Positions 45,604-57,659 of a stretch of DNA of 64,000 nt are shown here, piece after piece; positions within the stretch are counted from its first letter, which is position 1; each line of letters opens with the position of its first letter. This DNA is from Hordeum vulgare subsp. vulgare (taxonomy: Eukaryota; Streptophyta; Magnoliopsida; Poales; Poaceae). The stretch is taken from assembly GCF_904849725.1 (NCBI RefSeq), contig NC_058520.1:540732583-540796582 (forward strand). Reading direction: 5' to 3'. Under the pieces are notes generated by a model. That model was not told where the DNA came from. It did no database searches and saw nothing but the letters and a program-made list of their open reading frames with translations. Position numbers and translations under genes: made by a program.

Positions 45604-45656
45604 CCACGAGCCTGCAAGGCGCGACTAGGGGGGAGTCGCGCCCTGAGGGCTCGTGG
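45604..45656. repeat. Quasi-palindrome in the G1 5' LTR
   Basis: CCACGAGCC (45604-45612) pairs with GGCTCGTGG (45648-45656). GGCGCGACT (45618-45626) pairs perfectly with AGTCGCGCC (45634-45642) around the loop AGGGGGG. The same inner stem in the other LTR has different, also paired bases. Confidence 0.9.
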
Positions 45657-46525
45657 GCCCCTGGCTCAGCGTCTCTAGTTGATTCTTGCGCCGGTATTTT
45701 TTATATATTCCACAAAAATTCCCCATAAGTTTCCTGGACATTCCGAGAACTTTTGTTTCTGCACAAAAACAACACCATGGCAACTCTGCTGAAAATAGCG
45801 TTAGTCCGGGTTAGTTCCATTCAAATCATGCAAATTAGAGTCCAAAACAAGGGGAAAAGAGTGTGAAAAAGTAGATACAATTGAGACGTATCAGGGCCAC
45901 CCACCTGGGAGAGGACCTAGTAGGCCTAAAGGTGGTGCACCAACTCCTAGTGGGCTGGTGCGTCCAGCCCAATAAGCCTATTCCGACCAAGGTGCAAAAA
46001 GAATGAAAAAGGAAGGGAGTCCTCCACCAAACCTAATTGTAGGAGGACTCTCCTCCCTTGGCTCGGTCGAAGCCCTCCTCCTTGGAGGAGTAGGCAAGGG
46101 AGCCCTCCCTCCTATTCCTCCTATATATAGGGGAGGTTTTGAGGGCAAACTTCACCAGAAAATAGCCACGTGTGTTGCCCTCTCCTCCATAGATCATCTC
46201 CCTCGTCTAGATTAGTCCGGCATAGCTGGGCAAAGCCCTGCTCGATTAGTTCACCACCACCAACACCACACCGTCTTGCTGTCGGAGAACTCATCTACCT
46301 ATTCGTACCTCTTGCGGGATCAAGAAGGCAGAGATCTTCATTGAGTTGTACGTGTGCTGAAAGCGGAGGTGTCGTCCGTTCGGTGCTAGATCGGGATGAA
46401 GTTCGTGGGACGGATTTCGATTTGGATCGCGAAGGCGTTCGACTCAACCGCGTTTCTTAATGCTTCCCGCTTCGCGGTCTACAAGGGTATCTGGATCCAA
46501 TCTCTCCTCTCATAGATGGTCATCA

Positions 46526-48327
46526 TGTTGGAATTATGCCCTAGAGGCAATAATAAATATAGTTATTATTATAATTCCTGTATCAAGATAATCGTTTATT
46601 ATCCATGCTATAATTGTATTGAATGAAGGCTCATTTACATGTGTGGATACATAGACAAAACACCGTCCCTAGCAAGCCTCTAGTTGGCTAGCCAGTTGAT
46701 CAAAGATAGTCAGTGTCTTCTGATTATGAACAAAGTGTTGTTGCTTGATAACTGGATCACGTCATTAGGAGAATCACGTGATGGACTAGACCCAAACTAA
46801 TAGACGTAGCATGTTGATCGTGTCATTTTGTTGCTACTGTTTTCTGCATGTCAAGTATTTATTCCTATGACCATGAGATCATATAACTCACTGACACCGG
46901 AGGAATGCTTTGTGTGTATCAAACGTCGCAACGTAACTGGGTGACTATAAAGATGCTCTACAGGTATCTCCGAAGGTGTTAGTTGAGTTAGTATGGATCA
47001 AGACTGGGATTTGTCACTCCGTGTGACAGAGAGGTATCTCGGGGCCCACTCGGTAATACAACATCACACACAAGCCTTGCAAGCAATGTGACTTAGTGGA
47101 AGTTGCGGGATCTTGTATTACGGAACGAGTAAAGAGACTTGCCGGTGAACGAGATTGAAATAGGTATGCGGATACTGACGATCGAATCTCGGGCAAGTAA
47201 CATACCGAAGGACAAAGGGAATGACATACGGGATTATATGAATCCTTGGCATTGAGGTTCAAACGATAAGATCTTCGTAGAATGTGTAGGATCCAATATG
47301 GGCATCCAGGTCCCACTATTGGATATTGACCGAGGAGTCTCTCGGGTCATGTCTACATAGTTCTCGAACCCGCAGGGTCTGCACAATTAAGGTTCGACGT
47401 TGTTTTATGCGTATTTGAGTTATATGATTGGTTACCGAATGTTGTTCGGAGTCCCGGATGAGATCACGGACGTCACGAGGGTTTCCGGAATGGTCCGGAA
47501 ACGAAGATTGATATATAGGATGACCTCATTTGATTACCGGAAGGATTTGGGAGTTACCAGGAATGTACCGGGAATGACGAATGGGTTACGGGAGTTCACC
47601 GGGGGGGCAACCCACCCCGGGGAAGCCCATAGGCCTTGAGGGTGCCACACCAGCCCTTAGTGGGCTGGTGGGACAGCCAAAGAGGGCCCTATGCGCCTAG
47701 GAAAGAAAATCAAAGAGAAAAGAAAAAAAAGAGGAGGTGGGAAGGGAAGGAAGGACTCCCACCCACCAAACCAAGTCCAACTCGGTTTGGGGGGAGCCTT
47801 CCCCCATGGACTCGGCCGACCCCCTTGGGGAGGCAAGGTCCCCTCCCTCCCACCTATATATACGGAGGTTTTAGGGCTGATTTGAGACGACTTTTTCACG
47901 GCAGCCCGACCACATACCTCCACGGTTTTTCCTCTAGATCGCGTTTCTGCGGAGCTCGGGCGGAGCCCTGCTGAGACAAGGTCATCACCAACCTCCGGAG
48001 CGTCGTCACGCTGACGGAGAACTCTTCTACCTCTCCGTCTCTCTTGTTGGATCAAGAAGGCCGAGATCATCGTCGAGCTGTACGTGTGCTGAACGCGGAG
48101 GTGCCGTCCGTTCGGTACTAGATCGTGGGACTGATCGCGGGATTGTTCGCGGGGCGGATCGAGGGACGTGAGGGCGTTCCACTACATCAACCGCGTTCAC
48201 TAACGCTTCTGCTGTACGATCCACAAGGGTACGTAGATCACTCATCCCCTCTCGTAGATGGACATCACCATGATAGGTCTTCGTGCGCGTAGGAAAATTT
48301 TTGTTTCCCATGCGACGTTCCCCAACA
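46526..48327 (+). repeat. 5' LTR of Copia A with promoter
   Basis: Ends TGTTGGAATTATGCCC...CGTTCCCCAACA. A TATA box TATATATA lies at 47855-47862. The perfect 9-bp stem CACCAGCCC/GGGCTGGTG with loop TTAGT lies at 47648-47670, about 190 bp upstream of it. Relative to the 3' LTR it lacks about 14 bp near 47830. Confidence 0.93.
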
Positions 48328-49582
48328 GTGGCATCATGAGCTAGGTTCATGCGTAGATGTCTTCTCGAGTAGAACACAAAAGTTTTTGTGGGCGGTGATG
48401 TGCGTTTTGCTGCCCTCCTTAGTCTTTTCTTGATTCCGCGGTGCTGTTGGATTGAAGCGGCTTGGACCGACATTACTCGTACGCTTACGAGAGGCTGGTT
48501 TCATCGCTACGAGTAACCCCGTTGCTCAAAGATGATTGGCAAGTGTCGGTTTCTCCAACTTTAGTTGAATCGGATTTGACCGAGGAGGTCCTTGGATGAG
48601 GTTAAATAGCAACTCATATATCTCCGTTGTGGTGTTTGCGTAAGTAAGATGCGATCCTACTAGATACCCATGGTCACCGCGTAAAACATGCAACAACAAA
48701 ATTAGAGGACGTCTAACTTGTTTTTGCAGGGTATGCTTGTGATGTGATATGGCCAACGCTGTGATGTGATATATTGGATGTATGAGATGATCATGTTGTA
48801 ATAGTAAATATCGACTTGCACATCGATGGTACAGCAACCGGCAGGAGCCATAGGGTTGTCTTTATACTAACGTTTGTGCTTGCAGATGCGTTTACTATTT
48901 TGCTAGGATGTAGCTTTAGTAGTAATAGCATGAGTAGCACGACAACCCCGATGGCAACACATTGATGGAGATCATGGTGTGGCGCCGGTGACAAGAAGAT
49001 CGTGCCGGTGCTTTGGTGATGTAGATCAAGAAGCACGTGATGATGGCCATATCATGTCACTTATGAATTGCATGTGATGTTAATCCTTTTATGCACCTTA
49101 TTTTTCTTAGAACGACGGTAGCATTATGAGGTGATCTCTCACTAAAATTTCAAGACGAAATTGTGTTCTCCCCGACTGTGCACCGTTACTACAGTTCGTC
49201 GTTTCGAGACACCACGTGATGATCGGGTGTGATAGACTCAACGTTCACATACAACGGGTGCAAAACAGTTGCGCACGCGGAACACTCGGGTTAAGCTTGA
49301 CGAGCCTAGCATGTGCAGACATGGCCTCGGAACACATGAGACCGAAAGGTCGATCATGAATCATATAGATGATATGATTAGCATAGGGATGCTTACCACT
49401 GAAACTATACTCAACTCACGTGATGATCGGACTTGAGCTAGTATAAGTGGATCATGAACCACTCAAATGACTAGAGAGATGTACTTTTTGAGTGGGAGTT
49501 TAGCGAATAATTTGATTAAGTTAAACTCTAATTATCTTGAACATAGTCTAAGTCCACTTTGAATATATTTGTGTTGTAGATC
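48328..49582 (+). other. Primer site and leader of Copia A
   Basis: TGGCATCATGAGC at 48329-48341 occupies the primer-site position next to the LTR. It only loosely matches the initiator tRNA-Met complement (TGGTATCAGAGC) usual for this lineage, but Copia B has the same string. About 1.25 kb of leader without a gene follows before gag, as is normal for long-leader Angela/BARE elements. Confidence 0.65.
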
Positions 49583-52500
49583 ATGGCTCACGCTACAGTC
49601 ATCCTGGATTTTAATACGTTCCTAGAGAAAGCTAAGTTGAAAGATGATGGAAGCAACTTTGTAGACTGGGCTTGTATTCTTAAGCTAATCTTACAAGCTG
49701 GGAAGAAGGATTATGTCCTTAATGCTGCGCTAGGAGATGAACCACCCGCTACGGCTGATCAGGATGTTAAGAACGCTTGGTTAGCACGTAAGGAGGACTA
49801 CTCAATAGTTCAATGTGCAGTCTTGTATGGCTTAGAACCGGGACTTCAACGTCGCTTTGAGCGTCATGGAGCATTTGAGATGTTCTAGGAGTTGAAGTTT
49901 ATCTTTCAGAAGAACGCCCGGATAGAGAGGTATGAGACCTCCGATAAATTCTATGCTTGCAAGATGGAGGAAAACTCGTCTGTCAGTGAACATGTGCTCA
50001 AAATGTCTGGGTACTCAAACCGTCTAGCTGAGCTGGGGATTGAACTCCCGCAAGAGGCTATCACTGACAGAATCCTTCAATCACTGCCGCCAAGATATAA
50101 AGGCTTTGTGTTGAACTACAACATGCAAGGGATGAACAAGTCTCCCGGCGAGTTGTTTGCGATGCTGAAAGTCGCAGAGTCTGAACTCCGTAAAGAGCAT
50201 CAAGTGTTGATGGTGAATAAGACCACTAGTTTCAAGAGAAACGACAAAGGCAAGAAGGGTAATTCAAAGAAGAGCGGCAAGCCTGTTGCCAATCCGACGA
50301 AGAAACCCAAAGCTGGACCTAAGCCTGAAACGGAGTGTTACTATTGCAAGGGTATGGGTCACTGGAAGCGCAATTGCCCCAAGTATCTGGCAGATAAGAA
50401 GGCGGCCAAAGAAAAATCAGGTATATTTGATATACATGTTATTGATGTGTACTTAACCGGCTCTCGTAGTAGTGCCTGGGTATTCGATACCGGTTCTGTT
50501 GCTCATATTTGCAACTCGAAACAGGAACTGCGGAATAGACGAAGGCTAGCGAAAGATGAAGTGACGATGCGCGTGGGAAATGGTTCCAAGGTTGATGCAA
50601 TCGCCGTCGGCATAGTTTCACTTCAGTTACCATCAGGATTAGTGATGAACTTAAATCATTGTTTTTTAGTGCCTGCGTTGAGCATGAACATTATATCTGG
50701 ATCTTGTTTATTGTGAGACGGTTACTCTTTTAAGTCAGAGAATAATGGTTGTTCTATTTCTATGAGTAACATCTTTTATGGTCATGCACCTAATGTGAGA
50801 GGATTGTTCATATTGAATCTTGATAGCGATACGCATATACATAACATTGAGACCAAAAGAGTTAGAGTTAACAATGATAGCGCCATATTTTTGTGGCACT
50901 GTCGCTTAGGTCATATTGGTGTAAAGCGCATGAAGAAACTCCATGCTAATGGACTTTTGGAGTCACTTGACTTTGATTCACTTGACACGTGCGAACCATG
51001 CCTCATGGGCAAGATGACTAAGACTCCTTTCTCCGGAACAATGGAGCGTGCAAGTGACTTGTTGGAAATCATACATACTGATGTGTGTGGTCCGATGAGC
51101 ATGGAGGCACGCGGCGGATATCGTTATTTTCTCACCTTCACTGACGATTTGAGTAGATATGGTTATGTCTACTTGATGAAGCACATGTCTGAAACATTTG
51201 AAAAGTTCAAGTCAGAGTGAAGTGGAAAATCATCGTAACAAGAAGATCAAGTTCCTACGGTCTGAATATCTGAGTTTTGAGTTTGGTACTCACTTAAGAC
51301 AATGTGGAATTGTTTCACAACTAACACCGCCTGGAACACCACAGCGTAATGGTGTGTCCGAACATCGTAATCGTACTCTATTAGAGATGGTGCGATCTAT
51401 GATGTCTCTTACTGATTTGCCATTATCGTTTTGGGGTTATGCATTAGAAACAACTGCATTCACTTTAAATAGGGCACCATCAAAATCCGTTGAGTCGACA
51501 CCATACGAACTGTGGAATGGCAAAAGGCCAAAGTTGTCGTTTCTTAAAGTTTGGGGATGTGATGCTTATGTCAAAAAGCTTCAGCCTGAAAAGCTGGAAC
51601 CCAAAGCGCAAAAGTGCGTCTTCATAGGTTACCCAAAAGAGACAGTTGGGTACACCTTCTATCTCAAATCCGAGGGCAAAGTGTTTGTTTCTAAAAACGG
51701 AGCTTTTCTCGAGAAGGAGTTTCTCTCGAGAGAATTGAGTGGGAGGAAGATAGAACTTGACGAGGTTGTCGAACCTCTCATCCCTCTGGATGGTGGCGCA
51801 GGGTAAGGAGAAACCTCTGTCGTTGCGACGCCGGTTGAGGAGGAAGTTAATGATGATGATCATGAAACTCCAGTTCAAGTTTCTGTCGAACCACGCAGGT
51901 CAACGAGACCACGTACTGCTCCAGAGTGGTATGGTAATCCCGTCTTATCAATCATGTTGTTAGACAACAATGAACCTGCAAATTATGAAGAAGCAATGGT
52001 GGGCCCAGATTCCCACAAATGGCTAGAAGCCATGAAGTCCGAGATAGGATCCATGTATGAGAACAAAGTGTGGACTTTGGAGGTACTACCTGAGGGCCGC
52101 AAGGCTATTCAGAACAAATGGATCTTTAAGAGGAAGACGGACGCTGACGGCAATGTGACCGTTTATAAAGCTCGACTTGTGGCAAAGGGTTTTTCACAAG
52201 TTCAAGGAGTTGACTACGATGAGACATTCTCACACGTAGCGATGCTTTAGTCCGTCAGAATCATGTTAGCAATAGCTGCATTTTTCTATTATGAAATCTG
52301 GCAGATGGATGTCAAAACGGCGTTCCTTAACGGTTTCCTTAAGGAAGAGTTGTATATGATACAACCCGAAGGTTTTGTCGATCCTAAGAATGCTAACAAG
52401 GTGTGCAAGCTCCAGCGATCCATTTATGGACTGGTGCAAGCATCTCGGAGTTGGAACAAACGCTTTGATGAGGTGATCAAAGCATTTGGGTTTATACAAG

Positions 52501-53546
52501 TGGTTGGAGAATCTTGTATTTACAAGAAAGTGAGTGGGAGCTCTGTGACGTTTCTAATATTATATGTGGATGACATATTGCTGATTGGAAACAACGTGGA
52601 GTTTTTAGAGAGCATAAAGGATTACTTGAATAAGAGTTTCTCTATGAAGGACCTAGGAGAAGCTGCTTACATTCTAGGCATTAAGATCTATAGGGATAGA
52701 TCAAAACGCCTGATAGGACTTTCACAAAGCACATACCTTGATAAAGTTTTGAAAAGGTTCAAAATGGAACAGTCCAAGAAAGGGTTCTTGCCAGTTTTAC
52801 AAGGTACGAGATTGAGTGAGACTCAGTGCCCAGCAACTGATGAAGATAGAGAGCATATGCGCTCCGTCCCCTATGCTTCAGCCATAGGTTCTATCATATA
52901 TGCAATGCTGTGCACTAGACCGGATGTTAGCCTGGCCATAAGTATGGCAGGTAGGTTCCAGAGTAATCCAGAAGTGGATCACTGGACAGCGGTCAAGAAT
53001 ATCCTAAAGTACCTGAAAAGGACTAAGGAGATGTTTCTCGTGTATGGAGGTGACGAAGAGCTCGCCGTAAAAGGTTACGTCGATGCAAGCTTTGACACAG
53101 ATCCGGACGACTCTAAGTCGCAAACCGGATACGTATTTATTCTTAATGGGGGTGCGGTAAGCTGGTGCAGTTCCAAGCAAAGCGTCGTAGCAGATTCTAC
53201 ATGTGAAGCAGAGTACATGGCTGCCTCGGAGGCGGCTAAGGAGGGTGTCTGGATGAAGCAGTTCATGACGGATCTTGGAGTGGTGCCAAGCGCACTGAAT
53301 CCAATAACCTTGTTCTGTGACAACACGGGTGCCATTGCCTTAGCAAAGGAACCACGGTTTCACAAGAAGACCAGACACATCAAACGAAGCTTCAACATCA
53401 TCCGCGACTACGTCGAGGGAGAGGACGTAAATATGTGCAAAGTGCACACGGATCTGAATGTAGCAGACCCGCTAACTAAACCTCTTCCACGGCCAAAGCA
53501 TGATCAACACCAAAACTGTATGGGTGTTAGATCTATTACAATGTAA
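49583..53546 (+). pseudogene. Copia A gag-pol polyprotein, broken
   Basis: Domain order is Copia-type. Gag starts at the ATG at 49583 and has a CX2CX4HX4C knuckle at 50336-50377. The protease has WVFDTGSVAHIC (about 50476). Integrase has an HHCC zinc site (LGHIG...CEPC), the first Asp in HTDVCGP and the Glu in GVSEHRNR. Reverse transcriptase has WQMDVKTAFLNG and the catalytic YVDD at 52563-52574. RNase H (VDASFDTD, CDNTGAIALAKEP) ends at 53546. Stops lie at 49886-49888, 50714-50716, 51804-51806 and 52248-52250. A 5-nt deletion near 51211 shifts the frame, and 12 nt missing near 51263 remove the integrase block that holds the second catalytic Asp. The reverse transcriptase to RNase H part after 52263 is open to its end. 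Confidence 0.93.
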
Positions 53547-53598
53547 TTCACATGATGATGTGAGGGCTAGATTATTGACTCTAGTGCAAGTGGGAGAC

Positions 53599-55413
53599 TG
53601 TTGGAATTATGCCCTAGAGGCAATAATAAATATAGTTATTATTATAATTCCTGTATCAAGATAATCGTTTATTATCCATGCTATAATTGTATTGAATGAA
53701 GGCTCATTTACATGTGTGGATACATAGACAAAACACCGTCCCTAGCAAGCCTCTAGTTGGCTAGCCAGTTGATCAAAGATAGTCAGTGTCTTCTAATTAT
53801 GAACAAAGTGTTGTTGCTTGATAATTGGATCACGTCATTAGGAGAATCACGTGATGGACTAGACCCAAACTAATAGACGTAGCATGTTGATCGTGTCATT
53901 TTGTTGCTATTGTTTTCTGCGTGTCAAGTATTTATTCCTATGACCATGAGATCATATAACTCACTGACACCGGAGGAATGCTTTGTGTGTATCAAACGTC
54001 GCAACGTAACTGGGTGACTATAAAGATGCTCTACAGGTATCTCCGAAGGTGTTAGTTGAGTTAGTATGGATCAAGACTGGGATTTTTCACTCCATGTGAC
54101 GGAGAGGTATCTCGGGGCCCACTCGGTAATACAACATCACACACAAGCCTTGCAAGCAATGTGACTTAGTGAAAGTTGCGGGATCTTGTATTACGGAACG
54201 AGTAAAGAGACTTGCCGGTGAACGAGATTGAAATAGGTATGCGGATACTGACGATCGAATCTCGGGCAAGTAACATACCGAAGGACAAAGGGAATGACAT
54301 ACGGGATTATATCAATCCTTGGCATTGAGGTTCAAACGATAAGATCTTCGTAGAATATGTAGGATCCAATATGGGCATCCAGGTCCGCTATTGGATATTG
54401 ACCGAGGAGTCTCTCGGGTCATGTCTACATAGTTCTCGAACCCGCAGGGTCTGCACACTTAAGGTTCGACGTTGTTTTATGTGTATTTGAGTTATATGGT
54501 TGGTTACCGAATGTTGTTCGGAGTCCCAGATGAGATCACAGACGTCACGAGGGTTTCCGGAATGGTTCGGAAATGAAGATTGATATATAGGATGACCTCA
54601 TTTGATTACCGGAAGGTTTTCGGAGTTACCGGGAATGTACCGGGAATGACGAATGGGTTCCGGGAGTTCACCGAGGGGGGCAGCCCACCCCGGGGAAGCC
54701 CATAGGCCTTGAGGGTGGCACACCAGCCCTTAGTGGGCTGGTGGGACAGCAAAAAAGGGCCCTATGCGCCTAGGAAAGAAAATCAAAGAGAAAAGAAAAA
54801 AAAGGAGGTGGGAAGGGAAGGAAGGACTCCCACCCACCAAACCAAGTCCAACTCGGTTTGGGGGGGAGCCTTCCCCCTTGGACTCGGCCGACCCCCTTGG
54901 GGCTCCTTGAGCCGCAAGGCAAGGTCCCCTCCCTCCCACCTATATATACGGAGGTTTTAGGGCTGATTTGAGACGACTTTTCCACGGCAGCCCGACCACA
55001 TACCTCCACGGTTTTTCCTCTAGATCGCGTTTCTGCGGAGCTCGGGCGAAGCCCTGCTGAGACAAGGTCATCACCAACCTCCGGAGCGCCGTCACGCTGC
55101 CGGAGAACTCTTCTACCTCTCCGTCTCTCTTGCTGGATCAAGAAGGCCGAGATCATCGTCGAGCTGTACGTGTGCTGAACGCGGAGGTGCCGTCCGTTCG
55201 GTACTAGATCGTGGGACTGATCGCGGGATTGTTCGCGGGGCGGATCGAGGGACGTGAGGACGTTCCACTACATCAACCACGTTCACTAACGCTTCTGTTG
55301 TACGATCTACAAGGGTACGTAGATCACTCATCCCCTCTCGTAGATGGACATCACCATGATAGGTCTTCGTGCGCGTAGGAAATTTTTTGTTTCCCATGCG
55401 ACGTTCCCCAACA
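53599..55413 (+). repeat. 3' LTR of Copia A
   Basis: 1,815 bp, same ends as the 5' LTR. TATA box at 54941-54948 and hairpin CACCAGCCC/GGGCTGGTG at 54721-54743. Confidence 0.93.
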
Positions 55414-55619
55414 CATCACCATGGATAGGTCTTTCGTGTGGGTAGGAAAATTTGTTTCCCATGCAACGTTCCCCAAAAATGGCATCATGAGCTAGGTCTA
55501 TGCGTAGGTGACCTCTCGAGTAGAACACAAAGGAGTTTGTCGGCGTTGATATTCCTATTGCTACCCTCCTTAGTATTTTCTTGATTCAACGGTATTGTTT
55601 GATGAAGCGGCCCGGACCA

Positions 55620-57196
55620 GACTACTAGAAAAAGGCTTATCCCCAATATGGCTACTAGTGGCGCACCATGCATGTGGTGCGCCACTGCTATATAGCAGTG
55701 GCGCACCAGATACTGGTGCGCCATTAGTAACCATATTACTAATGGCGCACCTCCTGTCTCGTGCGCCATTAGTAGTTTTGGCCAGGCCCCACATCCTTGC
55801 CAGACTTAGCAGTGGCGCACCGTGGGAAAGTGCGCCATTACTAGTTTTAACTAGTAATGGCGCACCATACCCACGGTGCGCCACTACTAACAATTTTTTT
55901 AATTTTTTTCAAAACTAGTAATGGCGCACCACACCTAGGTGCGCCATTAGTAACCCTCGTTACCAATGGCGCATTCCTGGGAGGTGCGCCATTGGTAACC
56001 TGAGAGCGGTACTACTGCCAGGGGGAGCGGTAGTACCGCTATGACCCAGCGGTACTATCACCATCACCAAATGCACCCCCCCCCCCCCCCCGGGACCGCC
56101 TTTTCAGTTTTAAAAAATAAAAGAAAATGATGGAAATGTCAAACCTAACAGAAAAAACATACGGGGCTTTTAAGATCTAGAGGGGGAAATGGAAAAAAAT
56201 TCTAACTTAGTAATGGCGCACTATTTGCTAGGTGCGCCACTAGTAACAGAAAAAAAGAATTAGCGGTAGTACCGCCGCCAAGCTCGCGGTAGTACTGCTG
56301 GCTGGCGGTAGTACTGCCCCAATCTGGCGGTAGTACCGCTAGCTAACAGAAAATTCAAAAAATAGCAATGGCGCACCAGTGCACGGTGCGCCACTGCTAA
56401 GTTGGGACAGAAGTTTAAAAGGGTCGGCCAGCCACTTACCCCTTCATTCTTCTCCTCCTCTCCTCCACTCCATCTCCTCCTCTCCTCCACTCCATCTCCT
56501 CCTCTCCGTTGACCTCCTCCTCCTCACGATGCTCCTCCTCCGGTGACCTCCTCCTCACGGTGCTCCTCCTCCGGCGACCTCCTCCTCCTCATGGTGCACC
56601 TCCTCCGGTGACCTCCTCCTCATGGTGCTCCTCCTCCGGTGACCTCCTCCTCCTCCTCCCTCCTCTCCTCCTAACGGTGCTCCTCCTACGGCGACCTCCT
56701 CCTCCCTCCTCTCCTCCTCACGGTGCTCCTCCTTCCTCTCCTGCTCATGGTCCTCTCTGGCGACCTCCTCCTCCCTCCGGCGCACATGTGGAGCTCCCCC
56801 GGCACAAAGAACGTACCAGATCCAGGTCAAAAAATCAAGCAAAAAAACAAGCAAAAAAACAAGCCCAAAAAATGAGCCAGATCTAGATCCAAATCCAAAT
56901 CCAAATTCAAAATTCAAAAAATAGCAATGGCGTACGATGGGGGTTAGACGGTGCACCACTACTATTTTCCCGCCTTCAAAATTCAAAAAAATTCAAAAAA
57001 AAAGTTACCAGTGGCGCACCTGTCGCAATAGTAATGGCGCACTACAAGGTGCGCCACTGTTACCTGCAATACTAATGGCGCACCAAAGGTGTGCCATTAG
57101 TATTTTATACTAGTGGCATGGTAATAGTGGCGCATCTATAGTGCGCCACTAATAGTCAAAATAGGTGCGCCACTAATAGGCTTTTTACTAGTAGTG
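55620..57196. mobile_element. Non-autonomous CACTA element E2
   Basis: Same family as E1: the left end reads GACTACTAGAAAAAGGC (first base C changed to G) and the right end CTTTTTACTAGTAGTG. CCA flanks both sides (55617-55619 and 57197-57199). The matching empty site in Copia A (GGACCGACATT at 48470) confirms the insertion. TAATGGCGCACC-type repeats fill both subterminal regions. It lacks the 5S-like segment of E1 and instead has a C-rich/CT-rich insert. Confidence 0.92.
56440..56800. repeat. CT-rich tandem-like stretch inside E2
   Basis: Repeated CTCCTC blocks alternate with GGTGCTCCTCCTCCGGTGAC-like units of about 30 bp. It gives long open frames on both strands purely from low complexity. 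It may come from a gene promoter or first exon picked up by the element, but no domain is visible. Confidence 0.6.
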
Positions 57197-57659
57197 CCAA
57201 CATTACTCGTACGCTTATGAGAGACCAGTTTCATCGACTAACATGCAACTTATTGCATAAAGATGACTTGCGGGTGTCTGTTTCTCCAACTTTAGTTGAA
57301 TCGGATTTGAACGAGGCGGTCCTTGGAGAAGGTTAAATAGCAACTTGCATATCACCGTTGTGGTTTTGTGTAAGTAAGATGCGATCATACTAGATACCCA
57401 TAACATCCACGTAAAACTTGCAACAACAAATTAGAGGACGTCTAACTTGTTTTTGCAGGGTATGTTGTGATGTGATATGGCCAAAGACATGATATCTCTC
57501 CCTAATAATAAAGCAAATAGGGTTTCTGGTCGTCCGTCATGGCATTTTTGCAAAAAGGCCCTTCCGTTTTCTGTTAATAAACCCGCAGTCCTTTTCTTGG
57601 TGAATATCTGAGAAAAACGTTTCGCTTGTGAAAAAGAACCTTGCGTTCAACCCGCGATT

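Larger units (their letters stand above)
29914..45893 (-). mobile_element. Gypsy element G1, gag-protease only, interrupted by G2
   Basis: Minus-strand order: 5' LTR (45893-45328, then 37054-36238 after the G2 insertion), tRNA-Asp primer site, gag-protease pseudogene, 2.7 kb of non-coding DNA, polypurine tract (AAGCTTGGGGGAGT), and a 3' LTR (30766-29914) lacking its last ~520 bp. No reverse transcriptase, RNase H or integrase is present in the 5.5-kb internal region, so it is non-autonomous. The tRNA-Asp primer and protease type suggest the Athila lineage. By eye, the LTRs differ at about 60 of 860 comparable positions. Confidence 0.85.
36238..45893 (-). repeat. 5' LTR of G1, split by G2
   Basis: Two parts, 45893-45328 and 37054-36238, add up to about 1.38 kb once G2 and one GATCT copy are removed. 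On the minus strand it starts TGATACGTCTCAATTG and ends GGGTTATCA. Confidence 0.85.
46526..55413 (+). mobile_element. Complete Copia element A (Angela/BARE/WIS-like)
   Basis: An 8,888-bp element with two LTRs (46526-48327 and 53599-55413), a primer site, a single gag-pol region and a polypurine tract (GTGCAAGTGGGAGAC) before the 3' LTR. The target copy CATCA is perfect at 46521-46525 and 55414-55418. By eye the LTRs differ by about 25 changes in 1.1 kb, so it is the youngest complete element here. Four nonsense codons and one frameshift show that it is now non-autonomous. Confidence 0.95.
45894..55478 (+). repeat. 5' LTR of Copia B, 3' part only, split by Copia A
   Basis: The pieces 45894-46525 and 55419-55478 together form the last ~690 bp of an Angela-like LTR, with a TATA box near 46120 (CTATATATAGG) and the terminal CGTTCCCCAAAA. 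Its first ~1.1 kb is missing where the G1 LTR begins at 45893, so G1 inserted into or was joined to this LTR. Confidence 0.8.

Noticed and set aside
56440..56986. Glu/Gly-rich protein on the minus strand
   Set aside because: Low-complexity CT-rich DNA gives this frame; no start context or domain.
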